A stretch of 17,267 nt of DNA from Acanthamoeba sp. SK_2022b (Eukaryota; Discosea; Longamoebia; Acanthamoebidae): assembly GCA_027943245.1 (NCBI GenBank), contig JANDJZ010001725.1:1-17267 (forward strand), in the 5' to 3' direction. Positions within the stretch are counted from its first letter, which is position 1. Each line of letters opens with the position of its first letter. A program made the translations under genes and the position numbers. The notes below the pieces were generated by a model, which saw nothing but the letters and a program-made list of their open reading frames with translations, was not told where the DNA came from and did not search any database. Positions 1 through 8,821 of this stretch are shown one piece after another.

Positions 1-712
1 GGCTTTCCTTTTGTTATTACACCATAAGGGGTAACGGACGGTCGACCTCCTGAGGTCTTACCTGACCACCGCCATGAGGATGGTCGACAGGATTCATAGC
101 CACTCCGCGTACGATAGGAAGTCAACCTTTTTTTCGATAAAAACCAGCCTTTTTAAAATTTCTATAAATATACTGAAAATTTGACACAGTACCGATAACA
201 GCTAAGCAATCGCCGTTAAAACGCCTTAATTCACCAGATTTCAATTTTAAAATTGCAATATTTTGAAATTTACTTACTATAGTCGCATAGCAACCCGCGG
301 CCCTAATCAACTGTGAACCTTTATTTGGAAAAACTTCAACTGAATTTATACGCAATCCTATTGGAATATTTTTTAAAAAAGTCGCATTACCGGGTTTAAA
401 AACTACAGATTCTTTAGCAAATACACAATCACCAACACGAAGTCCTTCAGGCGATAAAATATACGACATTATACCATTGGAATAAACCACTAACGCTAAT
501 AACGCATTTCTTTTCGGATCGTATTCAATTCGATGAACAAAACCAAATATATTTCAAATATAGCGATTGTAATCTACTATACGAGTTAACTTTTTGCACC
601 CACCACCACGATGATAGCGTGTAATTCTACCTTGATTATTTCTACCAGAAATTTTAATTGTTTTTTGTAATAATTTTTTTATCGGTTTACCTTTTCAGAT
701 CAATATCGACAT
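1..712 (-). CDS. rpl2: Ribosomal protein L2 (uL2m), 3' end cut by window edge, one frame break
   Basis: Large-subunit protein that binds 23S-type rRNA near the peptidyl transferase centre. Read with UGA=Trp, the product starts MSILIWKGKPIKK and shows the uL2 blocks [43 protein letters not shown] and [19 protein letters not shown]. The Trp in KKGW, conserved in the family, is a TGA codon at 122-124. After HPHGGG the frame is lost: the next expected block, [14 protein letters not shown] then TKGK, is present but in another frame, so one base is missing between about 70 and 80. About the last ten residues lie beyond position 1. The ATG at 712 follows the rps7 stop by 6 nt, the usual S7-L2 neighbourhood. 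The identity is secure; the frame break may be a sequence error. Confidence 0.95.
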
Positions 713-718
713 AATTTA

Positions 719-1277
719 TTAAAACCCGGATTTTAAAAACTTCAAAAACCTTATGTAAGTTTTGTTTTCAAATGAAGCTAAGTGATATTCTTTTCTAAAC
801 TTAACTATCGCCCCTTCATTTTTGATTGAAGAATTTAAATTATTTAACATAGATAAAGTAAGATGACCATTGTTATTAGAATTTAAAATTAGTCACCTTA
901 TAGCTACCAAATAACTTTTAGATATAGGCATAAGGGTTGGTATTTTATATTTCTTTCCTCCTATATACATAACCTTATATTTTATTAAGGGTCTAATATT
1001 TTCCAAACCCTCAATGTAACTATCGATAAAAGCATTTTTATACTTAAACTTTAATAATGAAAAAAGATCTAAAAAGATTTTTAACGAAAGCTTTTTTTTT
1101 ACCAGATGAAATTAAATTTTGAAATAAATTATTAACTAATAAAAATTTTTCTACCCTTTCTAAAGTAGCTTTCCTTATTATTTTCTTTTGTTCCTTTTTT
1201 GCTGATTTCTTGCCATAACGGGATAAAAGATAACGCAACCTGCTATATTTAACAATTTCTTTTAGAAAACGATACAA
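719..1277 (-). CDS. rps7: Ribosomal protein S7 (uS7m), one internal frame break, start unresolved
   Basis: Small-subunit protein of the 3' major domain. The C-terminal two thirds is clear: [39 protein letters not shown] and [18 protein letters not shown] match the uS7 blocks ENVRPLVEVR..RVGG, VP..R....AIRWLI and GAAVKKREDTHRMAEANK. Upstream, [19 protein letters not shown] matches the LVN..M..GKKS block in a different frame. The two frames join at a run of nine A (1092-1100); eight or eleven A would restore GKK(K)[11 protein letters not shown]. No ATG exists in the upstream frame: 1277 is a TTG, and the frame stays open to about 1399, so the start is uncertain and the gene may be continuous with orf123 (see findings). 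Stop TAA at 719-721. Confidence 0.92.
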
Positions 1278-1348
1278 ACCCCTTTTTCTATAAAATTTAC
1301 TTGCAGCCCTAAAATGACGAACTTTAAACCGTTCATTTTTGCATAAGC

Positions 1349-1720
1349 TTAAATATAAAATTTTAAACGGTTTTTTATGGTATCTTTTTCATACTTTTTT
1401 TTATTATACCATTTATATTTTGAAATAAAATTTCTAACACGAATAAACTCTACCCGACCTTTTAAGTATTTAAAAAAATATCTTCTTCGATAACCCTTAG
1501 CGTATAACCCTTTAATCAAAATATTCTTAGTATATAACGTTAAGCGTCTTCGTCTTCTTTTATATTTTCTTCTACGAAAAGTAGTGGCGGCATTTAGCAA
1601 AACCTTTTTATTTTTCCTCTTCTTATACGTGGCCAAAAATTTATTAAATCTAAGAACCCTTGACTTTAAAAGCCTTTTAAAATAAAAACGTCTAAAATTT
1701 TTTCTTAGTCGAATAGCCAT
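1349..1720 (-). CDS. orf123, very basic unidentified protein between rps12 and rps7
   Basis: The frame begins with ATG at 1720 ([15 protein letters not shown]), inside the 3' end of rps12 (29-nt overlap), and ends at TAA 1349-1351. The 123 residues are extraordinarily basic, with stretches such as RRRKYKRRRRRLTLY and YAKGYRRRYFFKYLKGR, and have no membrane segment. This suggests an RNA- or ribosome-binding protein, but I do not recognise a family. A run of eight A (1395-1402) lies just where the S7 frame opens; one additional A there would fuse this frame to the S7 frame, making it an N-terminal extension of S7 of about 330 residues in total. It could therefore be a separate ribosomal protein or the N-terminal part of S7. 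Confidence 0.6.
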   Translation of the reverse strand: MAIRLRKNFRRFYFKRLLKSRVLRFNKFLATYKKRKNKKVLLNAATTFRRRKYKRRRRRLTLYTKNILIKGLYAKGYRRRYFFKYLKGRVEFIRVRNFISKYKWYNKKKYEKDTIKNRLKFYI

Positions 1721-2075
1721 ATTTAGATAATTTTTTTTTGCGATCAAAACTTTCCTTTCAACTAAAATCGTACTTACCTTTTATTAAGCTATAACGTACT
1801 CCTGGCAAATCTGGAGCTCTTCCGCCGGAAACAAGAACCGAAGAGTATTCCTGCAAGTTATGGCCCTGACCAGGTATATAAGCTATTATCATACGCCTAG
1901 TGGATAGTCTTAATTTAGCCACTTTACGTTGAGCAGAATTAGGGTTTTTAGGTTTCACGATCCGCAATTTTACACATACACCTTTTTTTTGAGGGCAACC
2001 CTCCAAAGCTTTTACATTATTTGTATGGATTTTTTTTTTTCTAGGATTACGCAAGATTTGATGATAAGTTGGCAT
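1692..2075 (-). CDS. rps12: Ribosomal protein S12 (uS12m)
   Basis: Decoding-centre protein of the small subunit. It starts [15 protein letters not shown] at ATG 2075 and carries the hallmark [52 protein letters not shown] and [18 protein letters not shown]. Under the standard code it would stop at TGA 1758-1760, leaving out the C-terminal RSKYG block. Reading TGA as Trp continues to [18 protein letters not shown] and a TAA/TAG-type stop at 1692, giving 127 residues, the normal family length. This is one of the best local proofs of the UGA=Trp code. Two A runs of eight and ten inside the gene remain in frame. Confidence 0.97.
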
Positions 2076-2379
2076 TTTTGTAACGATAATTTAATAAAAA
2101 TACTAGTTTACTATTTAAATAATTAATGGTTAAGAGTAATTTAATAACATGCCTGTAAATAATTTTTAATAAATAGATGTATAAAAAATTTCTAACGGCA
2201 TTAAAATTTAACACAAAAAGCTTAAAAAAGTCTATGTGCATTAAATTATTATTAAACCTAAAATACAAAGGAAAAAAATTATTTGTAAATCTTTTTAAAA
2301 CTAAATCTTTAGCAAAATTAAAAAAGTAATTTCAACTATAAGAAGATAAATAAAAAGCACTACCAAAAAAAAAATTTTA
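2047..2379 (-). CDS. Start-less open frame, probable downstream part of the rpl11 frame; possible L10-like segment
   Basis: About 110 codons are open from just behind a stop at 2380 to TAA at 2047, with a TGA (Trp) inside: [20 protein letters not shown] then [15 protein letters not shown]. No start codon lies in the first half, and the frame is reached from the rpl11 frame only if the A10 run at 2365-2374 has nine or twelve bases. It ends within rps12 (29-nt overlap), as an operon gene would. Together with rpl11 the total would be about 337 residues, close to L11 (about 145-160) plus L10 (about 170), and L11-(L1)-L10 is the bacterial gene order. Sequence similarity to uL10 is only suggestive (a pattern like GVFLTFNNPSS in the preceding frame). 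Low confidence in the L10 reading. Confidence 0.35.
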
Positions 2380-3058
2380 ATTTAGACAAAGAATACATAA
2401 AATTGGTATTTAATTTTTTTAAAGATAAATTAAGTAAACTAAGCGATGTATTTAAATAATTTAGAATAGAACTACTTGGGTTATTAAATGTTAAAAATAC
2501 CCCATATCTTTGAAAAACAAAATGTTTAAACAAAACAAATGAAAAAACCTTTAATTTTAAACTTCGAATATAGTCTTTTTTTTCAAAAAAACGCAATACC
2601 GGAACATTTAAAGATATAAAAGAGCTAGATTTAACAAGAACTAAAGAAAGATACTTTCTAATTGATCGATAAACCTTTTTATGAAGATTATTTACAAACG
2701 TCGACCTAAAAACAGATTTTATAAGAGAAAGCTTATAAATAGATAAAATAGTTAAATTTGACGGTTTCGAAATCGAAAAATCCTGGACATTCGATAAAAG
2801 TGAAACTACGTATGGTGTTTTAAGTAATATTTCAAAAGTTTTAATTTTTGAAATCCTAACCTTTGTAGGAACTACTATATCAAAATTTATAAACTTAGTT
2901 TTTACTTCAAAATCATTGATAAATTCTTTCACATTTATACCATACAAACCTAAAATAGGCGTAAGAAATGATACCATATTTGTATGATATTTAGGGATTA
3001 GAATAGTTACTTCTTTTAAATGCAACTTGTCGTATTCAAAATTTAAATTAAAACGCAT
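2360..3058 (-). CDS. rpl11: Ribosomal protein L11 (uL11m) with long C-terminal extension
   Basis: L11 binds the GTPase-associated region of large-subunit rRNA. From ATG 3058 (MRFNLNFEYDKLHLKEV) the protein shows VTILIPKYHTNMVSFLTPIL, GLYGINVKEFINDF, PTKVRISKIKTFEILLKTPY and later NLTILSIYKLSLIKS, which parallel the L11 blocks IPAGKANPAPPVGPALG, GVNIMEF, F.F..KTPP and ITRAQ..EIA. ATGs further upstream fall inside trnW and are rejected. The L11-like part covers roughly the first 155 residues; the remaining 75 or so (to TAG 2360) are not typical L11 and lead into the start-less frame at 2047-2379. Mitochondrial rpl11 is known from jakobids and amoebozoans. It precedes rps12, as in bacterial and amoebozoan orders. 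Confidence 0.85.
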   Translation of the reverse strand: MRFNLNFEYDKLHLKEVTILIPKYHTNMVSFLTPILGLYGINVKEFINDFEVKTKFINFDIVVPTKVRISKIKTFEILLKTPYVVSLLSNVQDFSISKPSNLTILSIYKLSLIKSVFRSTFVNNLHKKVYRSIRKYLSLVLVKSSSFISLNVPVLRFFEKKDYIRSLKLKVFSFVLFKHFVFQRYGVFLTFNNPSSSILNYLNTSLSLLNLSLKKLNTNFMYSLSKLKFFFW

Positions 3059-3082
3059 TCTTTTATACAACTTTAAATAAGC

Positions 3083-3153
3083 CAGGGGGGAAAGGATTCG
3101 AACCTTTATCTTTAACTTTGGAGGATAACATTTTACCCTTAAACTACCCCCTC
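3083..3153 (-). tRNA. trnW(cca): tRNA-Trp, anticodon CCA
   Basis: Cloverleaf read on the minus strand: T8 A9, D-stem GTTT/AAAT with loop AAGGGTA, anticodon stem TTATC/GTTAA (one T-T mismatch) with loop CTCCAAA, so anticodon CCA; T-stem AAAGG/CCTTT with loop TTCGAAT; discriminator G73 as expected for Trp. The acceptor is GAGGGGG against CCCCCCT: positions 3-7 pair perfectly, but 1 is G-U and 2 is A opposite C. A tRNA-Gly reading (anticodon UCC) would need T33 in another place and a much worse stem. The anticodon would read UGG; UGA decoding needs C34 modification, editing or another tRNA. Confidence 0.88.
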
Positions 3154-3204
3154 TTAATAACAAAAGTGCAAGCTATATAAATAAATCAGAGGAAAAAAAA
3201 TGGT

Positions 3205-4280
3205 TTATATAGCCATTTTCGGGCGGAAAACCATCAAAAAAATAGTAAGAGATATACTAATAAACACTAAACCAATAGTAATAGGGACAAAAACCTTCCA
3301 GCCTAGTCTCATTAATTGATCGTAACGATACCGCGGCAAGGTAGCCCTAACCCATATAAAAGCAAACAAATAAATGTAAACCTTAACTATATATACTAAA
3401 GAATGATACAACCAAGTAATGTAATAAAAATCAGAACGAAGATTATAAAAAAACTCATCAATAGCTAAATATAACTCAGGAGAAAAAAATTTAAAAAAAA
3501 AATAAAAATCCGGCATTGTTCAACCGCCCAGAAATAATATCGTAGCTACATGGCAAAGCAATATAATATTCGCGTACTCCGATAAAAAAAATAATGCAAA
3601 TAACACACTACTATGCTCAACATTATAACCAGAAACCAACTCTGACTCGGCTTCAGCCAAATCAAAAGGATGTCTATTAGTCTCCGCTAACATAGCTATA
3701 AAAAATAAAAAAATTGAGCCCATAGAACAAACGCATATCATAAATCTTTTTGAGCTCAAACTATTTTTAAAAAATTTATTGAACCACTTATTATTATAAT
3801 ATTTATAATAATAATACCTATAACAACCTCGTAAGCTATAACTTGGGCAATGGAACGTAAAGCACCTAAAAAAGCATATCTAGAATTACTTGATCAACCC
3901 GCAACTATAATATTTAAAGTATTTAAAGATGAAACCATAAAAACGTATAAAATTCCTATATTTATATCCGCAACAACTGTGAAATTGTTAAAAGGGATAA
4001 CAAACCACGCGCTTAAGCTTAAAATTAATAAAACTAAAGGTCCTCCAAAAAACAAGACAGAAGACGCATTTTGTGGAATAGGGTTTTCTTTTATGATCAA
4101 CTTTAAAGCATCAGCTAATGGTTGTAAAATTCCTAGAAAGCCAGTCCAATTCGGGCCTTTACGTTTTTGAATACTAGCAAGTACCTTTCTTTCAAAAAGA
4201 GTTAAAAAGGCAACAGTTAAAATTACATTTAATATTAAGTATAGAGATAATAGAATAAATCAAATAGTTAAGCTCACCAT
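3205..4280 (-). CDS. nad1: NADH dehydrogenase subunit 1, one internal frame break
   Basis: Inner-membrane subunit of complex I lining the quinone cavity. ATG 4280 gives MVSLTIWFILLSLY, then [75 protein letters not shown] and [18 protein letters not shown], all hallmark ND1 blocks. Several Trp are TGA, which makes the gene look like three pieces. In addition, the frame jumps at a run of seven T (plus-strand A7, 3707-3713); eight would join [10 protein letters not shown] to [12 protein letters not shown]. With that correction the length is about 358 residues, slightly longer than the usual 320-340. It lies 18 nt downstream of atp1. Confidence 0.96.
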
Positions 4281-4298
4281 CTTTATTTAGCAATTAAA

Positions 4299-5867
4299 CT
4301 ATTTAGAGGAAAAACCAAATATATTAGTTGTAATAAATTTAAAATAACTTATAAAGAATGCTACTACATTATTATTATTTTTCTTTTTATAGTAGTCATT
4401 GTTTGATAATAAAATTACATTAGTATTAAAAACAAAATAGCTTGAAATTCTATTAAAAAGCTCATTTTCATAAGATCTAATTAATTTATTATTCACATTA
4501 GTTAAAAAACCCTTTATACCTGAATACATAAGAACAAACTGATTTTCAATTGGAATAGGTGTAAATCTATTTTGATTTAATAATTCAGTAAGCATATTTC
4601 CTCTGGATAATAAATTTTTAGTTGTTTCATCAAGATCACTACCAAATTGCGCAAAACTTAATGCTTCTCTGTACTGAGCTAACTCTAATTTTAATGAACC
4701 AGCTAACTTTTTAATAGCTAGTATTTGAGCAGCGGAACCGACTCTACTAACTGATAAACCAACATTAACAGCAGGTCTAATACCATTATAAAACAAATTA
4801 GTTTCAAGAAAAATTTGACCATCAGTAATTGAAATAACATTAGTAGGAATATATGCGGAGACATCACCTGCTTGAGTTTCAACAACAGGTAAAGCAGTTA
4901 AAGAACCACCACCAAAGTTTTTGTTTAACTTAGCGGCTCTTTCCAATAAACGGGAGTGAAGATAGAAAATATCACCAGGATAAGCTTCTCTACCTGGAGG
5001 TCTTCTTAAAAGTAAAGACATTTGACGATAAGCGACAGCTTGTTTACTAAGATCATCATAAATTATAAGGGCGTGTTTGCCATTATCTCTAAAATATTCA
5101 CCGATAACACAGCCCGTATATGGTGCTAAATATTGAAGTGGTGCAGCTTCTGAAGCTGTAGCAGCAACAATAATGCTATAATCTAATGAATTTGTTTTTT
5201 CCAGAAGAGTAACAAGTTTGCTAATGGAAGATCTTTTTTGACCTATAGCTGTATATATGCAATATAATGCGTTTTTTTTATTCTTAGAATTTTCATATCT
5301 TTGATTTAAGACAGCATCAAGACAAATTGAAGTCTTTCCGGTTTGTCTATCGCCAATAACTAACTCTCTTTGACCTCTTCCAACAGGAACTAAACAATCT
5401 ATAGCTTTAACACCAGTAATCATAGGTTCGTTAACAGATTGTCTTGTAATGATACCCGGCGCCTTAACTTCAACTTGTTTTAGCTCTGAACCAGGAAAAT
5501 CACCTTTGTTGTCAATAGGCTGACCTAATGCGTTAACCACTCTACCCAATAAACTCATACCAACAGGGACACTAATAATGTTTCCAGTACCCTCAACATA
5601 TTCACCAGGTTTAATTTTCGTTTCATCGCCAAACAAAACAGCCGACACAGTTTCAGAATTTAAATTCAGAGCCATACCTTGTATATCATTTGAAAACTGA
5701 AGCATTTCACCAGCCTTAACATTTGAAAGACCTTCAATTATAACCACACCATCAACAATACTTTTGATTACACCGATATTGCTATCATTTTTTAAGTATT
5801 GTAAGAACAGTTCATTTATATTTTGAGCCTGTAGTAAATTAGATTTTAAAAATTGGTATTTTTTCAT
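4299..5867 (-). CDS. atp1: ATP synthase F1 subunit alpha
   Basis: Catalytic-core alpha subunit of the F1 part of ATP synthase, on the matrix side. The 522-residue frame is intact from ATG 5867 to TAG 4299. The P-loop GDRQTGKT is at residues 172-179; [48 protein letters not shown] with [10 protein letters not shown], and [13 protein letters not shown], the alpha signature with its conserved Arg, are all present. The last 40 residues or so, with an N/K/Y-rich stretch, are less conserved and make it about 15 residues longer than usual. Mitochondrially encoded atp1 is typical of plants, jakobids, amoebozoans and some stramenopiles, and absent from animals and fungi. Confidence 0.99.
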   Translation of the reverse strand: MKKYQFLKSNLLQAQNINELFLQYLKNDSNIGVIKSIVDGVVIIEGLSNVKAGEMLQFSNDIQGMALNLNSETVSAVLFGDETKIKPGEYVEGTGNIISVPVGMSLLGRVVNALGQPIDNKGDFPGSELKQVEVKAPGIITRQSVNEPMITGVKAIDCLVPVGRGQRELVIGDRQTGKTSICLDAVLNQRYENSKNKKNALYCIYTAIGQKRSSISKLVTLLEKTNSLDYSIIVAATASEAAPLQYLAPYTGCVIGEYFRDNGKHALIIYDDLSKQAVAYRQMSLLLRRPPGREAYPGDIFYLHSRLLERAAKLNKNFGGGSLTALPVVETQAGDVSAYIPTNVISITDGQIFLETNLFYNGIRPAVNVGLSVSRVGSAAQILAIKKLAGSLKLELAQYREALSFAQFGSDLDETTKNLLSRGNMLTELLNQNRFTPIPIENQFVLMYSGIKGFLTNVNNKLIRSYENELFNRISSYFVFNTNVILLSNNDYYKKKNNNNVVAFFISYFKFITTNIFGFSSK

Positions 5868-5997
5868 AAAAAGAGTTGGTTTAAAAGCAAAAAAATCTTT
5901 TTAAAAAATCTTAAAAAGAATAAATATAAGGACAGTAATTATAAAAATTCTGCTATAAAAGTAACTTTTACGCTTCTCTACGCAAGCAAACAACGAA

Positions 5998-7224
5998 TTA
6001 TTTCAAACTCAAACCTTCCTTTAACCGTAACTCTCTATTTTCCCTTTCAAGAGCGGAGGCTTTTTCTTCAAGAGCGGAGGCTTTTTCTTCAAGAGCGGAG
6101 GCTTTTTCTTCAAGAGCGGAGGCTTTTTCTTCAAGAGCGGAGGCTTTTTCTTCAAGAGCGGAGGCTTTTTCTTCAAGAGCTAAATACTTTCTAGTTTCAT
6201 AAGGCCTAAAAAGCTCATACTTATTCTCAACAAGTTCAGAATTTAAACATTTAGAGTTTGGTTCACAACAATCTAACAAGCTTATACCCCTCCTTCTTAA
6301 TGCAGCTGCCTTAGAACGCGTATCCGGATCAGGAGAGTAAGTATTATTTTCATTAAATTCCAACGCTCTAGTAATATAAGTAGTCCTGTGATTAGCTTCC
6401 GAAGCGGCGTAATCCACACTAGCAATAAAACCACCTACAAACGATAAACCCTTAATAATTGTAAAGGTATTTTTTGTATCAGTTAAATAATTAAAAGAAC
6501 TAGAAGCTGCCTTAGAAGCCTTACTAAAAATTCTTCTACTTAAACCAGAGCCTGTAGCAGATTCGATGGCATTACCTGCACCATTCATTAAAACCAAATT
6601 ATCACTAAACCTATTTAATTTCACCAATCAATTTGGCCTTATAGCCTTTAAACTTTCAGGAACAGGGGTTTGGTGCATGCATCTCGCAAAATAGAATAAA
6701 TTTAACAATGCTCAAGTGTTATACAACATCACGCAGATAGGTACATACGATGCCAAATTTGTCCCGGAGGATACAGCTAAAAAAAAAAAAGAAGTGCTAA
6801 GTGTTAGCAACGAACTACCAGAATAAATTTTAAGTGAATCGTGAGCATTATGAGTTTCAGCAACTAATTCAACAAATTTTTCCCTTCTTACTTTATTTTC
6901 ATGAATCCTATCTACATCAACGAACCTTCTTAATAAATCACCAAATGTTATACTTTTAAACATACGAAAAATAACCAAAAAAACAGTAGCACACGTATAA
7001 GATAAAAATACCGAATAGAATGTGACAGAATCCGGTAATCAGCAATTAGAATGTCAAGAATAGATAACATATCTAAGAACTATGCTAATAGTGGCGGAAG
7101 TATACACAAAGATCACCCTATTTCAAAAGGAACAATTTAACCAATCCCTAAATACGTTAATAGTCAGATTTTTATTTTTGAAATTCAAAATAAGTTTTTT
7201 AATTCTACTAATAAAATATGGCAT
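5998..7224 (-). CDS. orf408, unidentified membrane protein with C-terminal heptad-repeat coiled coil
   Basis: One continuous frame under UGA=Trp (a TGA at 6712-6714 is Trp171; others lie nearer the N-terminus). ATG 7224 is 1 nt after the nad4L stop. The 408-residue product has a basic N-terminus (MPYFISRIKKLIL), hydrophobic segments at about 36-56, 66-88, 136-152 and 158-180, a charged stretch between the second and third (about 97-130), a further weakly hydrophobic stretch near 260-280, and a hydrophilic tail. Residues about 350-391 are six identical copies of ALEEKAS followed by ALERENRELRLKEG, which should form a two- or multi-stranded coiled coil. I recognise no family. A membrane anchor with a long coil suggests a tether or scaffold, but that is inference. 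It is the only large unassigned gene between nad4L and atp1. Confidence 0.85.
6051..6180 (-). repeat. Perfect 21-nt tandem repeat, six copies, coding for heptads
   Basis: Six identical 21-nt units begin at 6051, 6072, 6093, 6114, 6135 and 6156 (plus-strand unit gagcggaggctttttcttca followed by a), with four bases of a seventh at 6177-6180. Each unit encodes one seven-residue coiled-coil heptad of orf408. The unit is richer in G+C than its surroundings. Absolute identity between copies points to recent slippage or unequal exchange. Confidence 0.98.
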
Positions 7225-7225
7225 A

Positions 7226-7537
7226 TTACCCCTTTAAAGAAGTAACAAAATTAACAGTAATAATCCCCCTAATCCTATAAAATATAATTAATATAGCCAA
7301 ACCTATTGCAGCTTCTGCTCCAGCTAAAGTAAGGGTATAGAGTATAAAAATTTGACCAAATACATCTTCAAGAAGAATTGAAAAAATAGCAAAATTAAAA
7401 TTAACAGCTAATAACATAAGTTCAATCGAAACCAAAATTATAATAATATTTTTTCTAGTAATAAATATACCTAAAATCCCAAGAAAAAACATGATAAAAG
7501 AAAAAGCTAGTAAAAAAAAAATAGTAAAATTTACCAT
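7226..7537 (-). CDS. nad4L: NADH dehydrogenase subunit 4L
   Basis: Small hydrophobic complex I subunit (NuoK homologue). The 103-residue frame is intact and has three membrane helices: the first begins [15 protein letters not shown], the second holds the conserved [13 protein letters not shown] with its membrane Glu, and the third has [19 protein letters not shown] with the second conserved Glu. ATG 7537 shares its A with the TAA stop of cob (TAATG), suggesting co-transcription and possibly coupled translation. The length is normal for the family. Confidence 0.98.
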   Translation of the reverse strand: MVNFTIFFLLAFSFIMFFLGILGIFITRKNIIIILVSIELMLLAVNFNFAIFSILLEDVFGQIFILYTLTLAGAEAAIGLAILIIFYRIRGIITVNFVTSLKG

Positions 7538-8693
7538 TATTTTGAAAATACGTTTTTAAAACTGTAAGCCTGTAAAGCAGGGACTATAACAGCTAAACTA
7601 AAAAAATAAAAAAAATATAAAAGAGTAAGAGTCTGGCCTAACATCAAATAAGGATCTTCAATAGGCTTAAACCCAATCCACCCTAGTAAAACACAAACCG
7701 AAAGAAATGACCAGAATAGAACAGTTTTAGATATTTCAAAGAATGACCCTTTAAAAACATTGTTAGTTATAAATGGTAATAGAAATAAAACAACTAAGGC
7801 TAAACCTAAAGTAATTACACCACCAAGTTTATTAGGAATTGACCTCAAAATAGCATAAAATGGTAAAAAATATCATTCCGGAACAATATGAGTTGGTGTT
7901 ACTAAAGGATTAGCAGGCACGTTATTAATAGGATCAATTATACTGTCGGGTTTAAAGAAAACTGCATAACAGAAAATTATTAAGAAAAATATTATACCAA
8001 GTAAGTCTTTAAAAATAAAATAAGGATGAAAAGGAACTTTATTTGAGACTGAAAGTGCAATATTTAACGGATTGCTAGAACCACTTTCATGCAAAACGGC
8101 AACATGTATTAATGAAAGAAGTGCTATAACAAACGGTAATAAATAGTGTAAACTAAAAAACCTATTCAAAGTAGCATTATCAACGGAAAAACCACCCCAT
8201 AATCATATAACAATATACTCACCAATTACTGGAATAGCCGAAAACAGACTAGTAATAACAGTAGCAGCTCAAAAGCTCATCTGACCCCAAGGTAAAACAT
8301 AACCTAAAAAAGCAGTTAAAATCATAACTATTAAAATTGTTACGCCTAAATTTCATAAAAGTTCACGAGGAGTAATATACGAATTATAGTACAAACCACG
8401 AAAAATATGTATATAAACGCAAATAAAAAAAAAGATGCACCATTAGCATGTATATATCTAATTAATCAACCGTAATTCACATCACGCATAATATATTGGA
8501 CACTAGAGAACGCACTTTCAACATTTGGAACATAAAACATAGCTAAGAATATACCAGTAACAATTTGAATACCTAGACAGAATGCAGCTAATGCACCAAA
8601 ATTTCATAAATAACTTATATTTGGAGGAGCAGGATAATCTATTAGAAAATCATTTACAATATTTAATAACGGGTATTTTTTTATAAAACGCAT
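7537..8693 (-). CDS. cob: Apocytochrome b, one internal frame break
   Basis: Central subunit of the bc1 complex (complex III). Starts [20 protein letters not shown] at ATG 8693. The haem ligand His residues are seen in [28 protein letters not shown] and [33 protein letters not shown] and [19 protein letters not shown] are the quinol-site and signature blocks. The Trp of PEWY is TGA (7873-7875), while that of LPWG is TGG. The frame jumps at a run of nine T (plus-strand A9, 8425-8433); ten would connect HANGASFFF to [10 protein letters not shown] and give 385 residues, the usual size. Stop TAA 7537-7539 overlaps the nad4L start by one base. Confidence 0.98.
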
Positions 8694-8722
8694 ATTGCTG
8701 AATTTAATAAATTTTTAAAACG

Positions 8723-8806
8723 TGGTAGGGACAGGATTCGAACCTGTGAAGCATATAGCAAAAGGTTTACAGCCTTTTTCCTTTAACCGAACTTGGATAC
8801 CCTACA
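8723..8806 (-). tRNA. trnY(gua): tRNA-Tyr, anticodon GUA
   Basis: Class II tRNA with a long variable arm, as bacterial-type Tyr tRNAs have. T8 A9, D-arm TCC...GGA, anticodon stem AAAGG/CCTTT with loop CTGTAAA (anticodon GTA), variable region of about 13 nt, T-arm ACAGG/CCTGT with loop TTCGAAT, discriminator A. The 3' acceptor strand is CCCTACC; the encoded 5' strand is TGTAGGG, so positions 2-7 pair and position 1 is T opposite C. It lies between atp9 and cob. Confidence 0.95.
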
Positions 8807-8821
8807 AACTTCAAGTAAAAA

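Noticed and set aside
3083..3153. tRNA-Gly(UCC) instead of tRNA-Trp
   Set aside because: The Gly reading needs a shifted anticodon loop without T33 and loses the stem; G73 also fits Trp.
3850..4170. Plus-strand open frame of 106 codons
   Set aside because: Antisense to nad1, whose conserved blocks cover the same bases.
6051..6180. Repeat array as a CRISPR or an origin-type iteron cluster
   Set aside because: No spacers, units are directly abutting and exactly in heptad register within an open frame.
5853..6194. Plus-strand open frame with a repeated RRLFLQE heptad
   Set aside because: It is the antisense shadow of the 21-nt repeat in orf408 and of the atp1 start; no other support.
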